Part shown: positions 1 to 12,764 of the stretch, in pieces
Layout of the letters: the number at the start of each line of letters is the position of its first letter
Numbering within the stretch: the stretch's first letter is position 1
NCBI GenBank assembly: GCA_028023455.1
Contig: JAQFVV010006231.1
Location: forward strand, 2,931,478 to 2,995,477
Direction of reading: 5' to 3'
DNA length: 64,000 bases
From: Epiperipatus broadwayi
Taxonomy: Eukaryota > Onychophora > Udeonychophora > Euonychophora > Peripatidae
The notes under the pieces: model-generated
What the model saw: the letters and a program-made list of their open reading frames with translations, nothing else
The model's database searches: none
Told to the model about the DNA's origin: nothing
Translations under genes and position numbers: made by a program

Positions 1-1020
1 AACCAGTAGTTGCTTTGTGTGAGAGTGGTATAGTGAAAAATTACACTACAGAAATATTCATTAAGTAGATAATCTCTAGTCTAATGAATGACTAATAAAA
101 ATTATTAGTATTAAATCATTCTTTGGGCATTTATTTCCACAAATAGCTTAATAGGGTCTCTATAATTTATTATTTTAGATATAATCTTTTCAAAAAGTTA
201 TTATTAGATTGTTTAATTGATTTCACGTGTCATTCATATACATATTTTTTTAATTTATACTTTTAAAAAAGTGTGTTCATTTTCTGGCTGTAGTTCACAA
301 GAATATAGTAGAATTTATAGGCCACTACATTTCAAAATACACATCTAAAATCATTTTCATTTACAAACTTATAACAATCTGGATTTAGTCCTTTTTTTTT
401 TCAAAATCTATGCACATCTGTGTATTCAGTTAGGAATCACTATACTAAATTTTTCTTTGTACTTAATACAAAGATGGTGAGAGAAGCATTGTTTTGTACA
501 TGTTGGAGAAAATTTAATAAATCAGTTTACTACTGCAAACTTTTCTCTTAATCAAATTGTTTATTAGGGTAATGGAAAAAACAATGTTATCTATTGATCT
601 GTTTGATCTGGAAATAAAAAATTGAGAATCAAAATAATACTATTTAAAATGTTTGTATTCACAGGATTAATCAGAAAAATTATAAGCAAAATTTATTTAC
701 AAATGAAAGACTTTTGATTGAAGAGAAGTTATTTAATTAAAAATGCCTCCAAATTTTTCTCCTTTTTTTAGGTTATTTTAGAGCTTACTTAAATTTAACA
801 CCTGCAGCAGATACCTCTTTGTTCTACCTATAGAGCCAGTCTAGAAATAGTCCAACAAAAATATCTAGATTTGGCTGACCAGACATACTTATTAATTTTT
901 TCTTTCCCTTGAAACCAAAGCTTTTGTTTGTATTGGCAGAAAAATATTAAACACAATTGATTATATCAAAATAAAACAGTTGTGTGTACAATTTAATTTA
1001 ATATAATAAAGATAAAAAAA
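1..1020. other. AT-rich stretch without recognisable genes
   Basis: No open frame of useful length and no protein homology is visible on either strand. The sequence is A/T runs with scattered AATAAA-like hexamers. I see no repeat here shared with the rest of the window. Confidence 0.5.
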
Positions 1021-1560
1021 TATATTAAATGGTTTTATTGACTATGCACTAAAAAGAAAAAAGTAATTGTTTCTTCAATCACTATTTGGGTTTTTAGATT
1101 TAACTTGAAAAGCATGAAGGGTGCAGAGATTAATTAAGTCAATTCCTCTATGCTTTTATGTCAAGTTAAACCTAAAAACCACAATTGTGGTTGAAGAAAC
1201 AATTTTTTATTCTTAGTGACAGTCAGTAAGAGCATTTAATATAAAAAAAATCCCTATTATTTTTAAGTTTTTAGTAATTGCACAGTAAATGAACATTACA
1301 TTGTACTTTAAATTGACTGGACACTTATAGTTGATACATATATGTATCATATTTAGTATGTGTACATAATAATATATGTGAATATAAATGATTAAAAATA
1401 TGAAATATTCTTTTAAGTGAAAAGTGTTTAATATTTTTATTTCAGAAATTTTTTTTTAAAAAAAAAATGCTTACCAAAATTATGTTGTAAGTGAACTTTA
1501 CCTAATAAATATAATTTTACTTTAAATCAATTTCACATATATAGTGTATATATATCACTA
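1021..1560. repeat. Dispersed repeat family V, copy 1 (contains a foldback)
   Basis: The core is an imperfect inverted repeat with arms at about 1021-1116 and 1149-1243. Both arms carry the blocks TTGTTTCTTCAA and TTTAACTTGA(C)A. The unit continues past the right arm. The following 300 bases (TTTTTAAGTTTTTAGTA, then AAATTGACTGG, then GTGTACATAATAATATATGT) match the sequence after a second copy at 38955. A clean hairpin (CAACTTTCATAC/GTATGAAAGTTG) lies at 1593-1621 just beyond. There is no coding capacity. It is probably a non-autonomous transposable element of unknown class. The element ends are not certain because no clear target duplication is visible. Confidence 0.6.
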
Positions 1561-2250
1561 GATATTTCTGCAATAAGTTAATACACAGGTTCTCAACTTT
1601 CATACTTAATGTATGAAAGTTGCAATGTACAAAAGTAAAGCAATGTAAAAAAAAATATCAGAAAGTGGTTTTAAAATATCTTTCTGGTTGGAAACTGTTT
1701 TTTAAAAAATTACCATTGTATTTTATACCACACACATCTTTAGATTGATTCTAGAAATGATTTTTATGACAGAACATACATATTAAAGTTGTTAATATTT
1801 ATAAATTAACACTATGGAAAATATATTTGCTACTTACAGACTCATTTTTATTTTATTACCCGTGGTAATATTAATGTATCATCACATTTCACTTGACTCA
1901 AATTCACAAACATCAGTCCAACAAAAATCACCTATTCATTGAAATATATATTTTTGATCACAAGCATGTACAATTCTGGGTTCATATACAGCATATATTT
2001 ATCAAATATTAATTGTGAAGCCTAATAAAATAATCATTTGATTCTATTCACAAACAAATTAAGATTTATATTTTTTTACTTTATCAAGCAGATAATGAAC
2101 CCAGTAGCCTTACATTTGTGAATCTATCATTATTCTTGAATTAAAATGTGTGTGACAGTGTTAAATTCTTATTAAAAGCAGTGAATTGTTATTTATAACA
2201 ATTAACATTATAAATTTATTTTTAATAAAGTTTTAAACTTTTTTTTCAAG

Positions 2251-2475
2251 GTTTTTAACTGCATTCCAACAGATGATGTAAAGACATTTGCGCAGTTACG
2301 GGAATATCAAAAAAAAGAAACAATGTGCAATAGCAATCCAAGTGAAGCAATAAGTTTACTGTCAAGAGTTCAAGGTCATTTGGTTCTTCTTCCACTCTTC
2401 TTCCTTTGCAATGAAAACTTATCACCATCAGTAGGAACAAAAGAACTTTTCCTTCCTACATGTTTATGGACTTGA
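2251..2475 (+). CDS. Possible 3'-terminal exon of an unrecognised gene
   Basis: An open reading stretch of 74 codons begins directly after a strong acceptor-like sequence (a run of T then CAAG ending at 2250). It ends at a TGA at 2473-2475. The frame reads VFNCIPTDDVKTFAQLREYQ at its start and ends KELFLPTCLWT. It is much less A/T-rich than the surroundings and has balanced amino acid use with few repeats. An AATAAA follows at 2527-2532 and another near 2617, which would suit a short 3' UTR. I do not recognise the protein family and could not identify upstream exons, so the gene is unassigned. The alternative is a fragment of an old transposable element. An open frame on the opposite strand over the same bases (about 2255-2440) reads like the antisense shadow of this one. 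Confidence 0.35.
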   Translation, partial: VFNCIPTDDVKTFAQLREYQKKETMCNSNPSEAISLLSRVQGHLVLLPLFFLCNENLSPSVGTKELFLPTCLWT

Positions 2476-2795
2476 TTACTATTTATTGTAAATAACTGTA
2501 TAAAGTTAGAAAGTGTACAAAGAAAAAATAAATCAGTAGTCATTGAAATGAATTGAATTTTATTTTTACTACACAGAATAGTTTGTTATTGCAATGTTTG
2601 TATTGGTTTTTTTTTATTAATAAAGAGCATTTTTATTTATTGTAAAATATAGTTTTAAAATGTTACATATTTTTTATTTAAAAAGTTTGATATTTTTATA
2701 ACTGATATGACTTATCAGCTAATTGTTAAATTAGTTGTCTTACAAACCATTTTTTCATAAAAACTTTAAATTACATTTATGTGGCAAATATATTC

Positions 2796-3218
2796 TGTTT
2801 CAATTCTGCATCTAATATTAAGCTTGAATAATTAATAGATGCCAGATGGTAGTGCTTAATAAATCCCTATTTAGTTCTGTTCAATGCATATTATCAAATT
2901 ACTTTATAGTTTATAATTTTCTTCAGTAATTAGTTTTGGCTTTGGATCTAATGCAACTGAATTTCTTGGATCTACTGCATCTTTCCTCCAGAAGTCATCT
3001 TTTTTTTTTTCATTGCCAAGCAAGTAACATGAAATTCAACATCATCGCAATGTTTGAATCCAAGTACTTAAGCAGTATATAGATCTCACATCAATTAATT
3101 TATGAAAGCCTTACATTAGAAACTGGTCTGGAAACAATGATAGGACAGTAATGAATTGGGATTTATTAAACATTCAATCTAATGATTACACAAGCTTGCA
3201 CTAGATGGCACAGTTGGA
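2796..3218 (+). repeat. Foldback element of hammerhead family H1, decayed copy
   Basis: The imperfect inverted arms lie at about 2796-2875 and 3150-3218. They share GCTTGnnTAATnATTAGAT and TTTAATAAATCCC. The arms resemble those of the better preserved element at 45972-46473 (AATCAATAGATGCCAGA and AAAATCCCTAT). A hammerhead remnant is at 3099-3128, reading outward into the right arm, as in the better copy. No protein is encoded. Confidence 0.5.
3099..3128 (+). ncRNA. Degenerate hammerhead ribozyme (family H1)
   Basis: The order of blocks is TTTATGA, a 13-nt stem II region (AAGCCTTACATTA), GAAAC, TG, GTC, then TGG. The 13-nt spacing and the GAAAC(N2)GTC tail match the intact family member at 46322-46351. 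The catalytic core has changed at C3 and G5, so self-cleavage is not expected. This is a sequence relic. Confidence 0.4.
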
Positions 3219-6200
3219 GTAGAAGAATATTATGTAAGCTAGAATCATGTGATGTGTTTTTTAATAATTTTTAATAAGTAACTTTAAACAGCAAAAATGA
3301 AAAAAATCATTTTAAATAATTATTTACCAGATAGATTTTTTTTTTAATTTAAACAAGAAATTTATTGTTATTATATCTCAGCTTTAATAGAGATTTTAGA
3401 ATTATATTTTGAAATAGATTTTTAAATGAGAAATAATATTCTTCTTTGTAGAAACAACCAAGATCTTTACTTTATTTCATCTGCCAAATAAATAATTTTG
3501 AAAACAATTTATATCTATATAGATTGCATTTAGACCAAATTTCAATACAATCTTTTCATTTAAAAAAAAAGATATGTACACCTGGGTCTCATTTTACGCG
3601 ATAGATAGGTTCCTCAGAAAACATGCGCAAACAAAATCGCACAAAAATAGACATAACTTACATTGAAAAAGGGGGATGCAGTCTGTGATTTTTCAAAATT
3701 CGCATAAAAGCAAAGCACCAATGTAAAATTACTTTAAAATTCACGCAAAAAAAAAAATAAGGAAATAAAATATGACTAATAAAAAATTTCAAATTTGAAA
3801 AAAATTGATACAAGACAACTTTTTTAAACTATAATATTTAATTTTATTCAAAATAATATATTTTTATGCATAATTTACAGTACAGTAATTTACATTTTTT
3901 ATACATGTTTTAATTATTATAGCTATTTGCTGAAAAACATGTTCATTTGCAGACAACTAGCGCCAACTTCACACTCATGTTGTGTCAATGGTTTTCTGGT
4001 GACAACGTAATTAGTAATTAATCTTTGAGACGACGATTTTATTAATTGTTTATGAAACTAACAACTAAAAATTAAATTCTTATTTTTGTCTTTAATTTTC
4101 AATTCTGTTTAAAAATCAAATTTCATATCACATTAATTTCAAGTTGTCGTAAGTAATTTTTAAATTGTTAATTACAATTAAAAATCAGATTTTAATTGTC
4201 AAATTTAATTGTGCCCATTGCTATTACTGACCTTTTAAAAATAAACTTGTGGACACTAAATGATTAATAATTGATTACTTTCTTTTTTAAAAAGCAAAAA
4301 CAATGTGATTTAAATCTCTTTACCATCATCGCAAACCTTCAGAAAAACAATATAAGTACTAGATGAAAGGAATTTTATTAATGATTGTTATAATGTGGAT
4401 TTTCTTAAAGATGTTGCCTCATTAAATTTATTTTTATTACTAATATATGTGATGATAAAACTTTTTTAAAATAAATATTCTTTTAGAATTCATATATACT
4501 TGCATCTAATAACAACACTTTAAATAGTTGTTGTTATTGGTGTTGTTGTTTTCAATTATCTCTAAAGCTCAAAATGAATTAGCTTACAATATTATTGTTT
4601 TGGTTCATCAAAAAATTTTAAATATATGGTTTATTCTGCAATAAAAAAATGTATGTTTATAAATCCATTAAAAAAAAAACATTTAACTTAACTATAACAT
4701 AATTGTCTTTCTAGAAAAAAAATTTTTTAAATGTAAATGAAACGCTATTTACTAATTATTTTTAACCAATATTAGTTTAACAAGTGTTATCATTTTACAA
4801 TGCTAAATTTATGTTTACAGAATAGTTCAATTATACTTAAATAAACAAATATGTGGGCTATTGAAATTATCATTATATAAATTAAAGTTGATGGGTACAC
4901 ATTTTATTGATTCCATTTCCAAAAATGTATGTTTCAAACCCTGTGTGAGAAGGATCATTGTTGATTTATAAAAAAAAATCGAATAGTTAGTTACAAGAAG
5001 TTATGTGATATTCGAGCACGTGAAGTGTCAGGTCAAAGTTCAAAAGTATTTAGTTCTTGAATTCATCACCTATCTTTGTAATTAAATCACACAAGACATT
5101 ATTAATTAATGATGATAAATTTGAGACTAAACGATACAGATAAAAAAAAAGAATAGATGGATTTAATTAATTACTTACCTGGCAAATTATTTATAAATAT
5201 GACCAATAATAAAAATATACATATTGTAATATTCTGATATGTTGTTATTAATAACTATATGGCTGAAAATTATTATTTATATATTGATTTAAATATTAAC
5301 TTATTAATAGTACTCAGGGAGAGGGATTTACTTAAATTCTTCAAAAATGAATTAGAAAAACTTTTTAAGCATTATTTAAATGAAAACTTTATCATTGCCA
5401 GTCAGTCATTTAATGTTTCAAACTTTCAGTACATTAAGGTTTTATTACTATCATTAATTTTAAAATAAAATAGGATCACATGACATTTTGTTTATTGGTT
5501 AAACATTTTATTTGAAAAATTGTAACAAATATAACATTAAATTTTTCTTAAGTATGGTTGTAATAGTTTTAAATAAATAAAAATATTTTATTATAATACT
5601 TTGTTATGTTTCCTTTTGCTTATTTGTTGAAACTGAAAAGTTTATGTATATAAGAAAAATCACGTTACAACTTTTTTCTCAGGATTTTGCCACAAGTATG
5701 CACCAATGCATTTGTTTATGCATTAGGAATCAGAGGTGGTGAATTGATTTGAAGATGTTTTTATTTTGATTTTGTTGCTCTATAGTTTATTTGGTTTTGT
5801 TATGTAAGTTTTGTACTTTTATTTTTAAGATTAAATAATGTTGATATTGTATGAATACATTCTTATATAACTTACAGTTGTGCAAGAAATTAAGTTAATG
5901 ATGAATCTAGAAAATGTAATTGATTGTTATCATTAATAAAATCGATTCCTTCCTAATGATTAATTGTTTATTGTTGAGTAAAACATCTCATCTAATAACT
6001 TGGTTTAATATTCTGAGTAGAAAGACTACAGTAAATCTGTGCTATACTCTATGAATTTACCAATAGGGATAATATTACTATCACCATTCATACTTAATAT
6101 AATTATACGTTTTCTATAATTTGTATAATTAATACAGATGTCATTTTATACAAATATATGGATGGATGATCAATAAGGCAAACTATTACCAATGATGATA

Positions 6201-6834
6201 AAGAGTTATAACTGGACATATCTCTTTACCTAATAATTATAACATGCTTTCAAAGAACTTATAAGCCATATTTGTGTAAGGATCATCATGCAGAGGAAAT
6301 TGTTTAATTTTTTACGTCATGCATAGAACTTCAACTTGTTTGCACATACTTGTAATTGATGTCATTTGCTTAATTTTATAAAATATCACAAATAATTTTA
6401 ACAATCCCAAAAATGCTGATAATATAAAATCTATTTATGGAAAAAATAAGTTTGTAGATATTACTATGGTAATTCAAAAGGCAAAATTCCAAAAAATTAT
6501 TTAAATAAACTTGCAAATAAAGCCTACTTTTTTATATCAGTGGCAAGTTAGATTGGCATTGATACAATAAAGTGGACATCATTTGCAAATTTATTTAAAT
6601 GATTATTTGGGAATCTGACATGTGGATTATCTTAATAATATTTTCAAATTTAATTATTCTGTGAATAGGGATATATATTTAAAATAATATCTAGATAATA
6701 TCACTTGTCATTTACTTCGAAAACAACTTAATGAATACAACTTCCTTAATAAAGAGTTTACATTGTTTCATTTTTATGTATACATGTATTTAAATTTAAA
6801 ATGGGTTAATATATGAGTCTCCATTATATAATAA
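3219..6834. other. AT-rich stretch, no recognisable genes
   Basis: I see no convincing coding sequence. A 69-codon frame at 5259-5468 is low-complexity (rich in L, I, K, N) with no family resemblance. The block 3590-3745 differs in style, with several CpG-containing words (TTTTACGCG, TCGCACA, TTCGCATA, TTCACGC), and may be a fragment of an unidentified repeat. Confidence 0.4.
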
Positions 6835-7282
6835 TAAGTCCACAGCCAAAGGGTATTAAAATGTAGCAACCAATGAGGCCAGTTCTGCAGACTGAATGAA
6901 AACAAATTTGTCCAAGCATTTCTGCTCAAAAGGCAACGGCTTTTGATCAGTCGCTCACCCTGCTATATATGTCTGTGGATTTAATTTTATTTATATAACA
7001 GAATTCCCATTCATTAAATAATTCACATCAATATTAATCCACTAAAAATATTAAATACATGGCTTGCTGATAGGAGAATCTTAATTTCAGTTGGGATGTA
7101 AGAAGTGTGGCTATAATGTCCAGTTAATACTCATACATAACAATGGGAATGACTAGTCAAAAGCAGTCCCTTTTTGATCAGGAGTAGTTTGGATAAGTTT
7201 TCTATTGTTTTCTTTCAGCCTGCAGAATTGTACTGATTGGTTGCTATATTTTAATACAGCTTGGCTGTGGATTTAACTTTAT
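6835..7282. repeat. Foldback (MITE-like) element
   Basis: Left arm from about 6835 (TCCACAGCCAA, then TATTAAAATGTAGCAACCAAT, then TTCTGCAG) is matched by the reverse complement of about 7140-7282. The arms are about 120-140 bp and clearly diverged. The segment after the left arm (CTGTGGATTTAATTTTAT) also recurs directly after the right end near 7266, so the structure is composite. It is non-coding, and no protein-coding partner was found here. Confidence 0.55.
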
Positions 7283-7346
7283 ATAATGAAGTTTCTATTT
7301 ATTAAATAATTTCATCTACACATATATATATTAAATACAGTTGACA

Positions 7347-7857
7347 ATAAACTCCTAACTTAAAACATGATATTTTAGTGCATCATTCTCAAATGTCATT
7401 GTTGTGATGCAACAAATGAAAATGAATCATCTCATATTTGTTTCTATGTTCTTATGGAAGTGTGGAATACTCTAATACTATTAAATGTCACACAGTCTCA
7501 ATCAAATTAGCCTATAATCCAATTTACAAAAACAGAATCCCTACTCATTGTTAATAACTTTGTAAATGAATGGCAAACATTTCTCTATGTAAAGTAAATT
7601 AATGAAACAGTATTAAGTAATATGAAAGAAAATTGAAGAGAAACTCCTTACACTTTTAAGTGCTGTGACATTTTCATACACACCCTCAAGTGTCAAAATT
7701 TGGAATGCAATGAATAAAAAATAAATCATTTTTCAATTGTTTTTAAATTTTACATTAGAACTTGGAAAGAAAAAATTGTATCTAAACACACAATGATTCA
7801 TTTTTTATACTTTGACACTTAAGGGTGTTGCACTAAAATATCTCAATGCTTTTAAGT
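7347..7857. repeat. Small foldback plus a related direct copy
   Basis: Arms at about 7647-7720 and 7785-7857 are inverted copies (CTTTTAAG, then CACCCTCAAGTGTCAAA). The right-arm sequence recurs in rearranged form at 7347-7400 (AACTTAAAACATGATATTTTAGTG), so at least three related pieces lie within 500 bases. No coding sequence was recognised. Confidence 0.45.
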
Positions 7858-8719
7858 TAGAAATTCCAATTATATTTCATATTATTTAGTGTTGTTTAAT
7901 TTAATTTATATATTGTACCGAACAGTCTTCCCATATATCAACTATTTGATGGCACCACCAAGCTTTTAATAGCCTAGAAAATTTCTCTTCATAATACATA
8001 TTGATGGGCTAACTGTATTGACTGGATAGATAAATTTATACAGCATGGCTAGATCAAAAGTAGAGATCTTTATTCTACAAAACAATTGGAAGGCAGATAG
8101 CAACAACAAACATGAGACAAATACTAGAGATATGTTTATCAAAACAAAATGTAAATTCAAATGTCAAATGGATTTATAAAAAATACAATTAAAAATACAG
8201 TGTATTCAGATATAATTATTACTGAGATATGCCCTTTTACATAATTGAGTGAATTTCTTATATTAAAAGAAGTCAATATTTCCACATAATTTAAGCTTCA
8301 CTTTAGGAATGAAATAATAAAACAACGTTGTTCAATGGTATTTCTATAAATATACACAAAGTACAGACTTTCACTCTTGTTTCTACTTTTGCTGATTCTA
8401 ATAGAAGCTTAAATGCATACAAATCTGATCTTTATTATAGTGAAAGTATAGTGCAATCATGCCTCTAGCCACAAGAAATAAAGAATACTAAATTCTAAAT
8501 AGTCCACATTATATATTAGATCATTAATATAATACATAAGAAGCAGTTCCAAAGCTTAACATATGTAAAAGTAACCTACTCAAGGTCTAGCTAATTCTCA
8601 TTTAAGTACTAGACTTAGCAAGAAATTCTGAAAGTCATCATAATTCTTAATTTTAAATATATACCAAGTGGACTTACAAATAGGCCATCCTTATGCACAC
8701 ATACACTTCATAGCAAAAC
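7858..8719. other. Stretch without recognisable genes
   Basis: A 64-codon frame on the minus strand (7966-8160) is hydrophobic low-complexity sequence with no supporting context. Nothing else is identified. Confidence 0.4.
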
Positions 8720-8939
8720 ACTTTATATAAATAATATTTGTCTAAATTGCATGTTGTTATTAAATCAGTAATAAATTGAAAGGTTGCTAGTCTTTCACAT
8801 GCGCCTACTGTTGTTTCTCAGACAGCCAATCAGATGTTAAACAGTGGTATGAAGAGCCATCAGGCCTTGACACATGACAGAGATTTTGATAAGAAAAGGA
8901 TGATACCACCCTTCTCTTTACTTAACTTTATATATATAT
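8720..8939 (-). repeat. Repeat family Z, copy 1, half interrupted by the LTR element
   Basis: This matches, in inverted orientation, copies at 19290-19500 and 19670-19846. Shared blocks are AATATTTGTCTAAATTGCAT, CTTTCACATG, TTTCTCAGACAGCCAATCAGA, CTTGACACATGACAGA and GGATGATACCACCCTTCTC. The copy stops inside a TA run exactly where the LTR begins. Its other half resumes at 18875 (ATATAAGCCAGTCTTAAGCA), so the retrotransposon inserted into a pre-existing Z copy. Confidence 0.75.
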
Positions 8940-10758
8940 TGTAACAGGCACGGGACGATCGAAAAGCTCCAACTTCCCTTTCACTTATATATGTAATGGG
9001 GAATTCTTATTATTCAAAATCGTCCACCTTCCACTACCTCAAGCAGAGAGAAATATGGAAACAGACAAGCCGATTTCCGTACTTGACCGAATCCGTACGC
9101 TATACGGATATAACCTCCAGATTATTTTTCCCGATCAACTTTCTCCCGGCTGCTGTAAGATATTACAGTTACAGCACTTGGCTAATTTATAAATTTTACA
9201 GGATAAAATCCTGCACCATCAATGTTTCATGTGTTAATCTCATAACTAAAAGAATGCAAAAAAAATGAAATAATATTTCTACCCTCCCAGTATTAGACTA
9301 TTTTGTGGAGTGGCGAAGAACGAGACAAGACAGATTTAAATAAATTAATATATTTTTAATACTAACAAATAATTTGATAATAAAAGATATAAGAAACATT
9401 AACATAAAATTAAACATATTATATTCTATAGTGCTATAAGGACACAAATACTTGAAATTCTTATAAATAAATACTTGAAATCATTATAAATGCTGTCACA
9501 TTTATAACTCGTTAGCCTAGCTGTCTATCAAAAGAATGTCATTACCATTCATGAAAGGCATTTGGCCATTGTTTATGGAATTTATGTGCACATTTGACGA
9601 TATATAAAATAATATTTAAGTTACCTAGGGTTTAGTCTTTGAGTTCATTCCGACGTGTTGTCGACCGTCACGTGGATTATCCATTTCTTTAGGAGGGACG
9701 GTCGTAGCTTATATTTGGCGGGATGTAGCTTCTTGGTTAATAAGGTATGGAGGACGAGGCATCACAGGTCGGGCCACTACAGGAGTCCATAGGCAGGCGT
9801 TACTACCATAGCTGTTACATTATTGCAGAACCATTGGTACAGAAGTCCGGATTAACCGCAATCATGATGGCCTTAGCCGGTCATACTATATGAGATATCG
9901 ACGGTAAAAGTCATGTTGGTTAGCTATATCGGCTGATTCTTGGAGCCGTGATTTTTTCACCTTGTCGACTCAAAGTCTCAAGCTCTAATCTCTCCTTTAA
10001 TCTCCTTAGCTCTCCACCTAATTTTTTCTTTTTTTTTTTTTTTTAATTAAAACATTCCAATTGTCTTTGTCCTTTAGATTCTTTGTTTCCACTTGTTGTT
10101 GACACCTCCCATGCTATGCCTTCGGCCATATGTAACTTTATTTTATATGATTTTATAGCACTACGTACATTTTATTTATTTCCTTATTTTTTCTTTGATT
10201 ACTTACACAAATTTTAACGCATGTTTTTCTTTATTTCTTATTTACATTTTAATAATCATTTATTTTTTATCTAATTCTTGCTTTAACTCTACTCCATAAA
10301 ACCCGCATTTCGTTTATCGTCAAATGTGTACTTTGAAGCCCAGATTCTTATCTTTTCGAATATATTAATTTTCTAGGTTTTTCTTTCCGCGCTATCGAAG
10401 TTTTTTCTTTTTCCCTTTTTTTTTTTTTTTAACTTTACTTTTCCTAAATCATATTTTACTACATGTTTTATTTATGTTTCTTTACTGCTTTAACTTTCCT
10501 ACCGTATGCTGGTAGTATTATAATTTAATATTTACTTTTATCAAAACTCGGACTTTGACTAGCAAAAGATAACAATCTTGTTAACTCTAGTTCCCTCTCT
10601 TTCTCTTTGTTGTGCTAATTTTCAACATTTCTTGGTTTTGTTAATTTCCAAGCTCATTTTTTCTTTCTTATTTATTTCTTTCTTTCCAACCCTAACATTT
10701 CTAATTTGTGGATGTTTTGGTAGGTACATGTGTGACCACAGTATGTGCGCTCATCACA
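8940..10758 (-). repeat. 3' LTR of the Ty3/Gypsy element
   Basis: 1819 bp, beginning TGTAACAGGCACGGG on the + strand and ending GCGCTCATCACA. It aligns end to end with the LTR at 17046-18874, with about 26 substitutions and a few homopolymer length changes. The open frames inside it (8996-9268 and 10578-10793) are also present in the other LTR and read through non-coding repeat, so I do not call genes. Most CpG differences between the LTRs show the decayed TG or CA form on this side. Confidence 0.95.
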
Positions 10759-11652
10759 TTACACCGTTCTCCCCTTTAAAAATTTTTTCATAAAAAAAAA
10801 TTTTAACCTTATGCCTGGAAATCTAAGTGCTCCCAACTATTGTTCGAACTCCTTTTTTTTTTTCATTATTCCTACTATGATGTGGCGATGAGGTTAATCT
10901 ATAGAGAGGTGACCAGGTAAATTATATCCCTTTCTTTGCTGAACCAAGCAGTATAGCCAAACCAATTTAATCCTAACATTACCATGCATGCGTTTAATTT
11001 CTGCCGCTACTCGTATCTACAGGTTCGAATCCACAGGATATCTCTGTGACCCGATTAAACCTGTTCATACATCGCATTTCTGCAATAAGGCACCTCTAAG
11101 TGCCTACTCCGAACACTATTATTGTGGTGGCTTGGACGACTGGCATCTTTCCGTCCAGCTCATTCATGAGCCCAGTGTATTTTTGAAAGTTCTATATTCA
11201 TACCAAAAGGGGTTCTTTCCCCATAGATTGGTCTTTGGACCATTGACTCACGATATATGTGCTTAATATCTACTGGAAATATTAATCCAGTGAGTCATTG
11301 TGATACTGGGATCTCTGTCCCTGTGTTCTCTGTGTGATAATACTTGATGCACCACAGAACACACAAGCATGGCAAAGAAGAAGGCAAAACCAAGTACTGC
11401 TAATAAGATCAAGCTACAAATATCTAAGCCTACTTTCCCTCAACCTCAATCTACAACCCCATCCTGCCAATTAATTTATCCTTTATCATTTTATCCTAAA
11501 GTCCCTCATACTGTTTGGCCATCTATTGGCTCGTCATTTCTTTATATCGTTAGTTTCTGTATGCCCATCCATTCTCCATGATTCGAGGTCCATGTCCATT
11601 TCTGAATGTGTCATCATCTAGCCCTCCTTTTTTTTTTTTTTTGGGACCGCTC
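10759..11652 (-). other. 3' untranslated region of the Gypsy element
   Basis: This lies between the integrase stop and the 3' LTR. No minus-strand frame of useful length and no envelope-like sequence is seen. A plus-strand frame at 10988-11266 has no homology I recognise and is antisense to the element. A purine tract on the element strand lies near the LTR. Confidence 0.7.
10767..10777 (-). other. Probable polypurine tract
   Basis: On the element strand this reads AAAGGGGAGAA, the typical primer for plus-strand synthesis in LTR elements. It is 8 bases from the LTR edge at 10758 (CGGTGTAA between), whereas a tract directly abutting the LTR is more usual. Either the tract is offset or the functional primer end has mutated. 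Confidence 0.5.
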
Positions 11653-12764
11653 TTACGTTTTATCTGGTGGTTGTCTTTCTTTATTACATAGCCTTAGTGA
11701 TCGAGCATTGTATACTCCCTTTTCATCTGATCCCTGGGCTATCACGAAGGCATTATTTCCATACTGCTTTTGGATCATGTATGGTCCTTCATAAATGGGT
11801 TGGAACTTCTTAAATATGTTTTGTGATGGGTAACTTACCGGGTGCACCCTTACCATGACCTTATCACCAACACGGAATTGACTTTCCATTCCCCTGAATC
11901 TTTGCCTTCTTATTTCACCCATCCTTTCCATTTGATTGCGCGCCTGCTCCATGTCCCTTCTTCTATTTATTACTTTGGTTCCTACAAGTAATCGACCCTT
12001 AAATGGGCATGGGATATGTTTCCCAAATGCAGCCGAATGGGTTCAAAACCTATGGACTCATTCTTTGCACAATTGATCATGTTCACTATACGTGGGGTTT
12101 CCTTTACCCACATACGATGGTCATCAGATATATATACCCGAAACAGACGCCCGAGCTCTCTCATGACCCGTTCGCAGGGGTTCGACTGAGGGTTACGGAT
12201 CGATGTCAATGTGTGCTTTATTCTGTGTTTAACGATCCATTTCTTCCACTCGCGTAACGTAAATGGGGTACCGTGATCTGATAAGATCCGATTAGGAGTT
12301 CCCACTATTTTAAAATGTTGTTGCTCAAGTGCCTTAATGGTCTGCTTAGCATTGGCTTGTGTGACTGGATATGCAGCCACCAACTTTGAGAAGAGGTCAT
12401 ACGTGACCAGTAAGTATTTCTTCTTATTAAAAGCTGGCAACGGACCATAAAAGTTGATGGCTAATATACTGTTCGGCTGATCGGTGTATATGGGTTGTAA
12501 TGATCCTACTCCTGATACATTGGGGGGTTTAGTTCGAGCGCAGATGTCACATGTCCGAATAATGCTGGCAATGTCATCATGCATTCCTGGCCAGTAAAAC
12601 CAGTGTCTCAGGCAACTCTCCACTTTGTTTCTCCCATAATGCCCACATGTTTCATGGACATACTGAATGGTCTGTTTTCTCAGGACCCTGGGCATGACGA
12701 TGCGCGTCTGCTTCTTTCGCTTGAGCATCCGTTGTAAGAGTCCTCCTTTCACGCAGCAGTGGTT
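11653..12764 (-). pseudogene. Gypsy integrase, disrupted
   Basis: The frame from about 12752 down to 11982 carries an H-x4-H plus CDIC (HHCC) zinc-binding domain, then the catalytic core. The second catalytic Asp is in SDHGTPF and the Glu in NPCERV, 34 residues apart. The first catalytic Asp is replaced by Asn in LAINFYGPLP (AAC where GAC is expected), which should abolish strand transfer. A one-base loss in an A run (about 12019-12021) shifts the frame. The C-terminal part continues at 11952-11653 with the GPY/F-type motif YEGPYMI. A TGA at 12765-12767 separates integrase from RNase H in the same frame. In the intact ancestor this would be the end of one gag-pol polyprotein. Its role was inserting the cDNA into the genome. 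Confidence 0.9.

Noticed and set aside
7385-7560. Possible LINE C-terminal zinc finger (CHCC...SSHIC...VW)
   Set aside because: The first Cys residues fall in a sequence that is repeated nearby as part of a non-coding foldback (7347-7400), and the last Cys is missing.
8996-9268. 90-codon plus-strand frame, also present at 17102-17374
   Set aside because: It lies in both LTRs, antisense to the element, and has no family resemblance. Duplication reflects the LTR repeat, not a gene pair.
10759-11652. Envelope gene of an endogenous retrovirus
   Set aside because: No minus-strand open frame, signal peptide or transmembrane segment lies between integrase and the 3' LTR.
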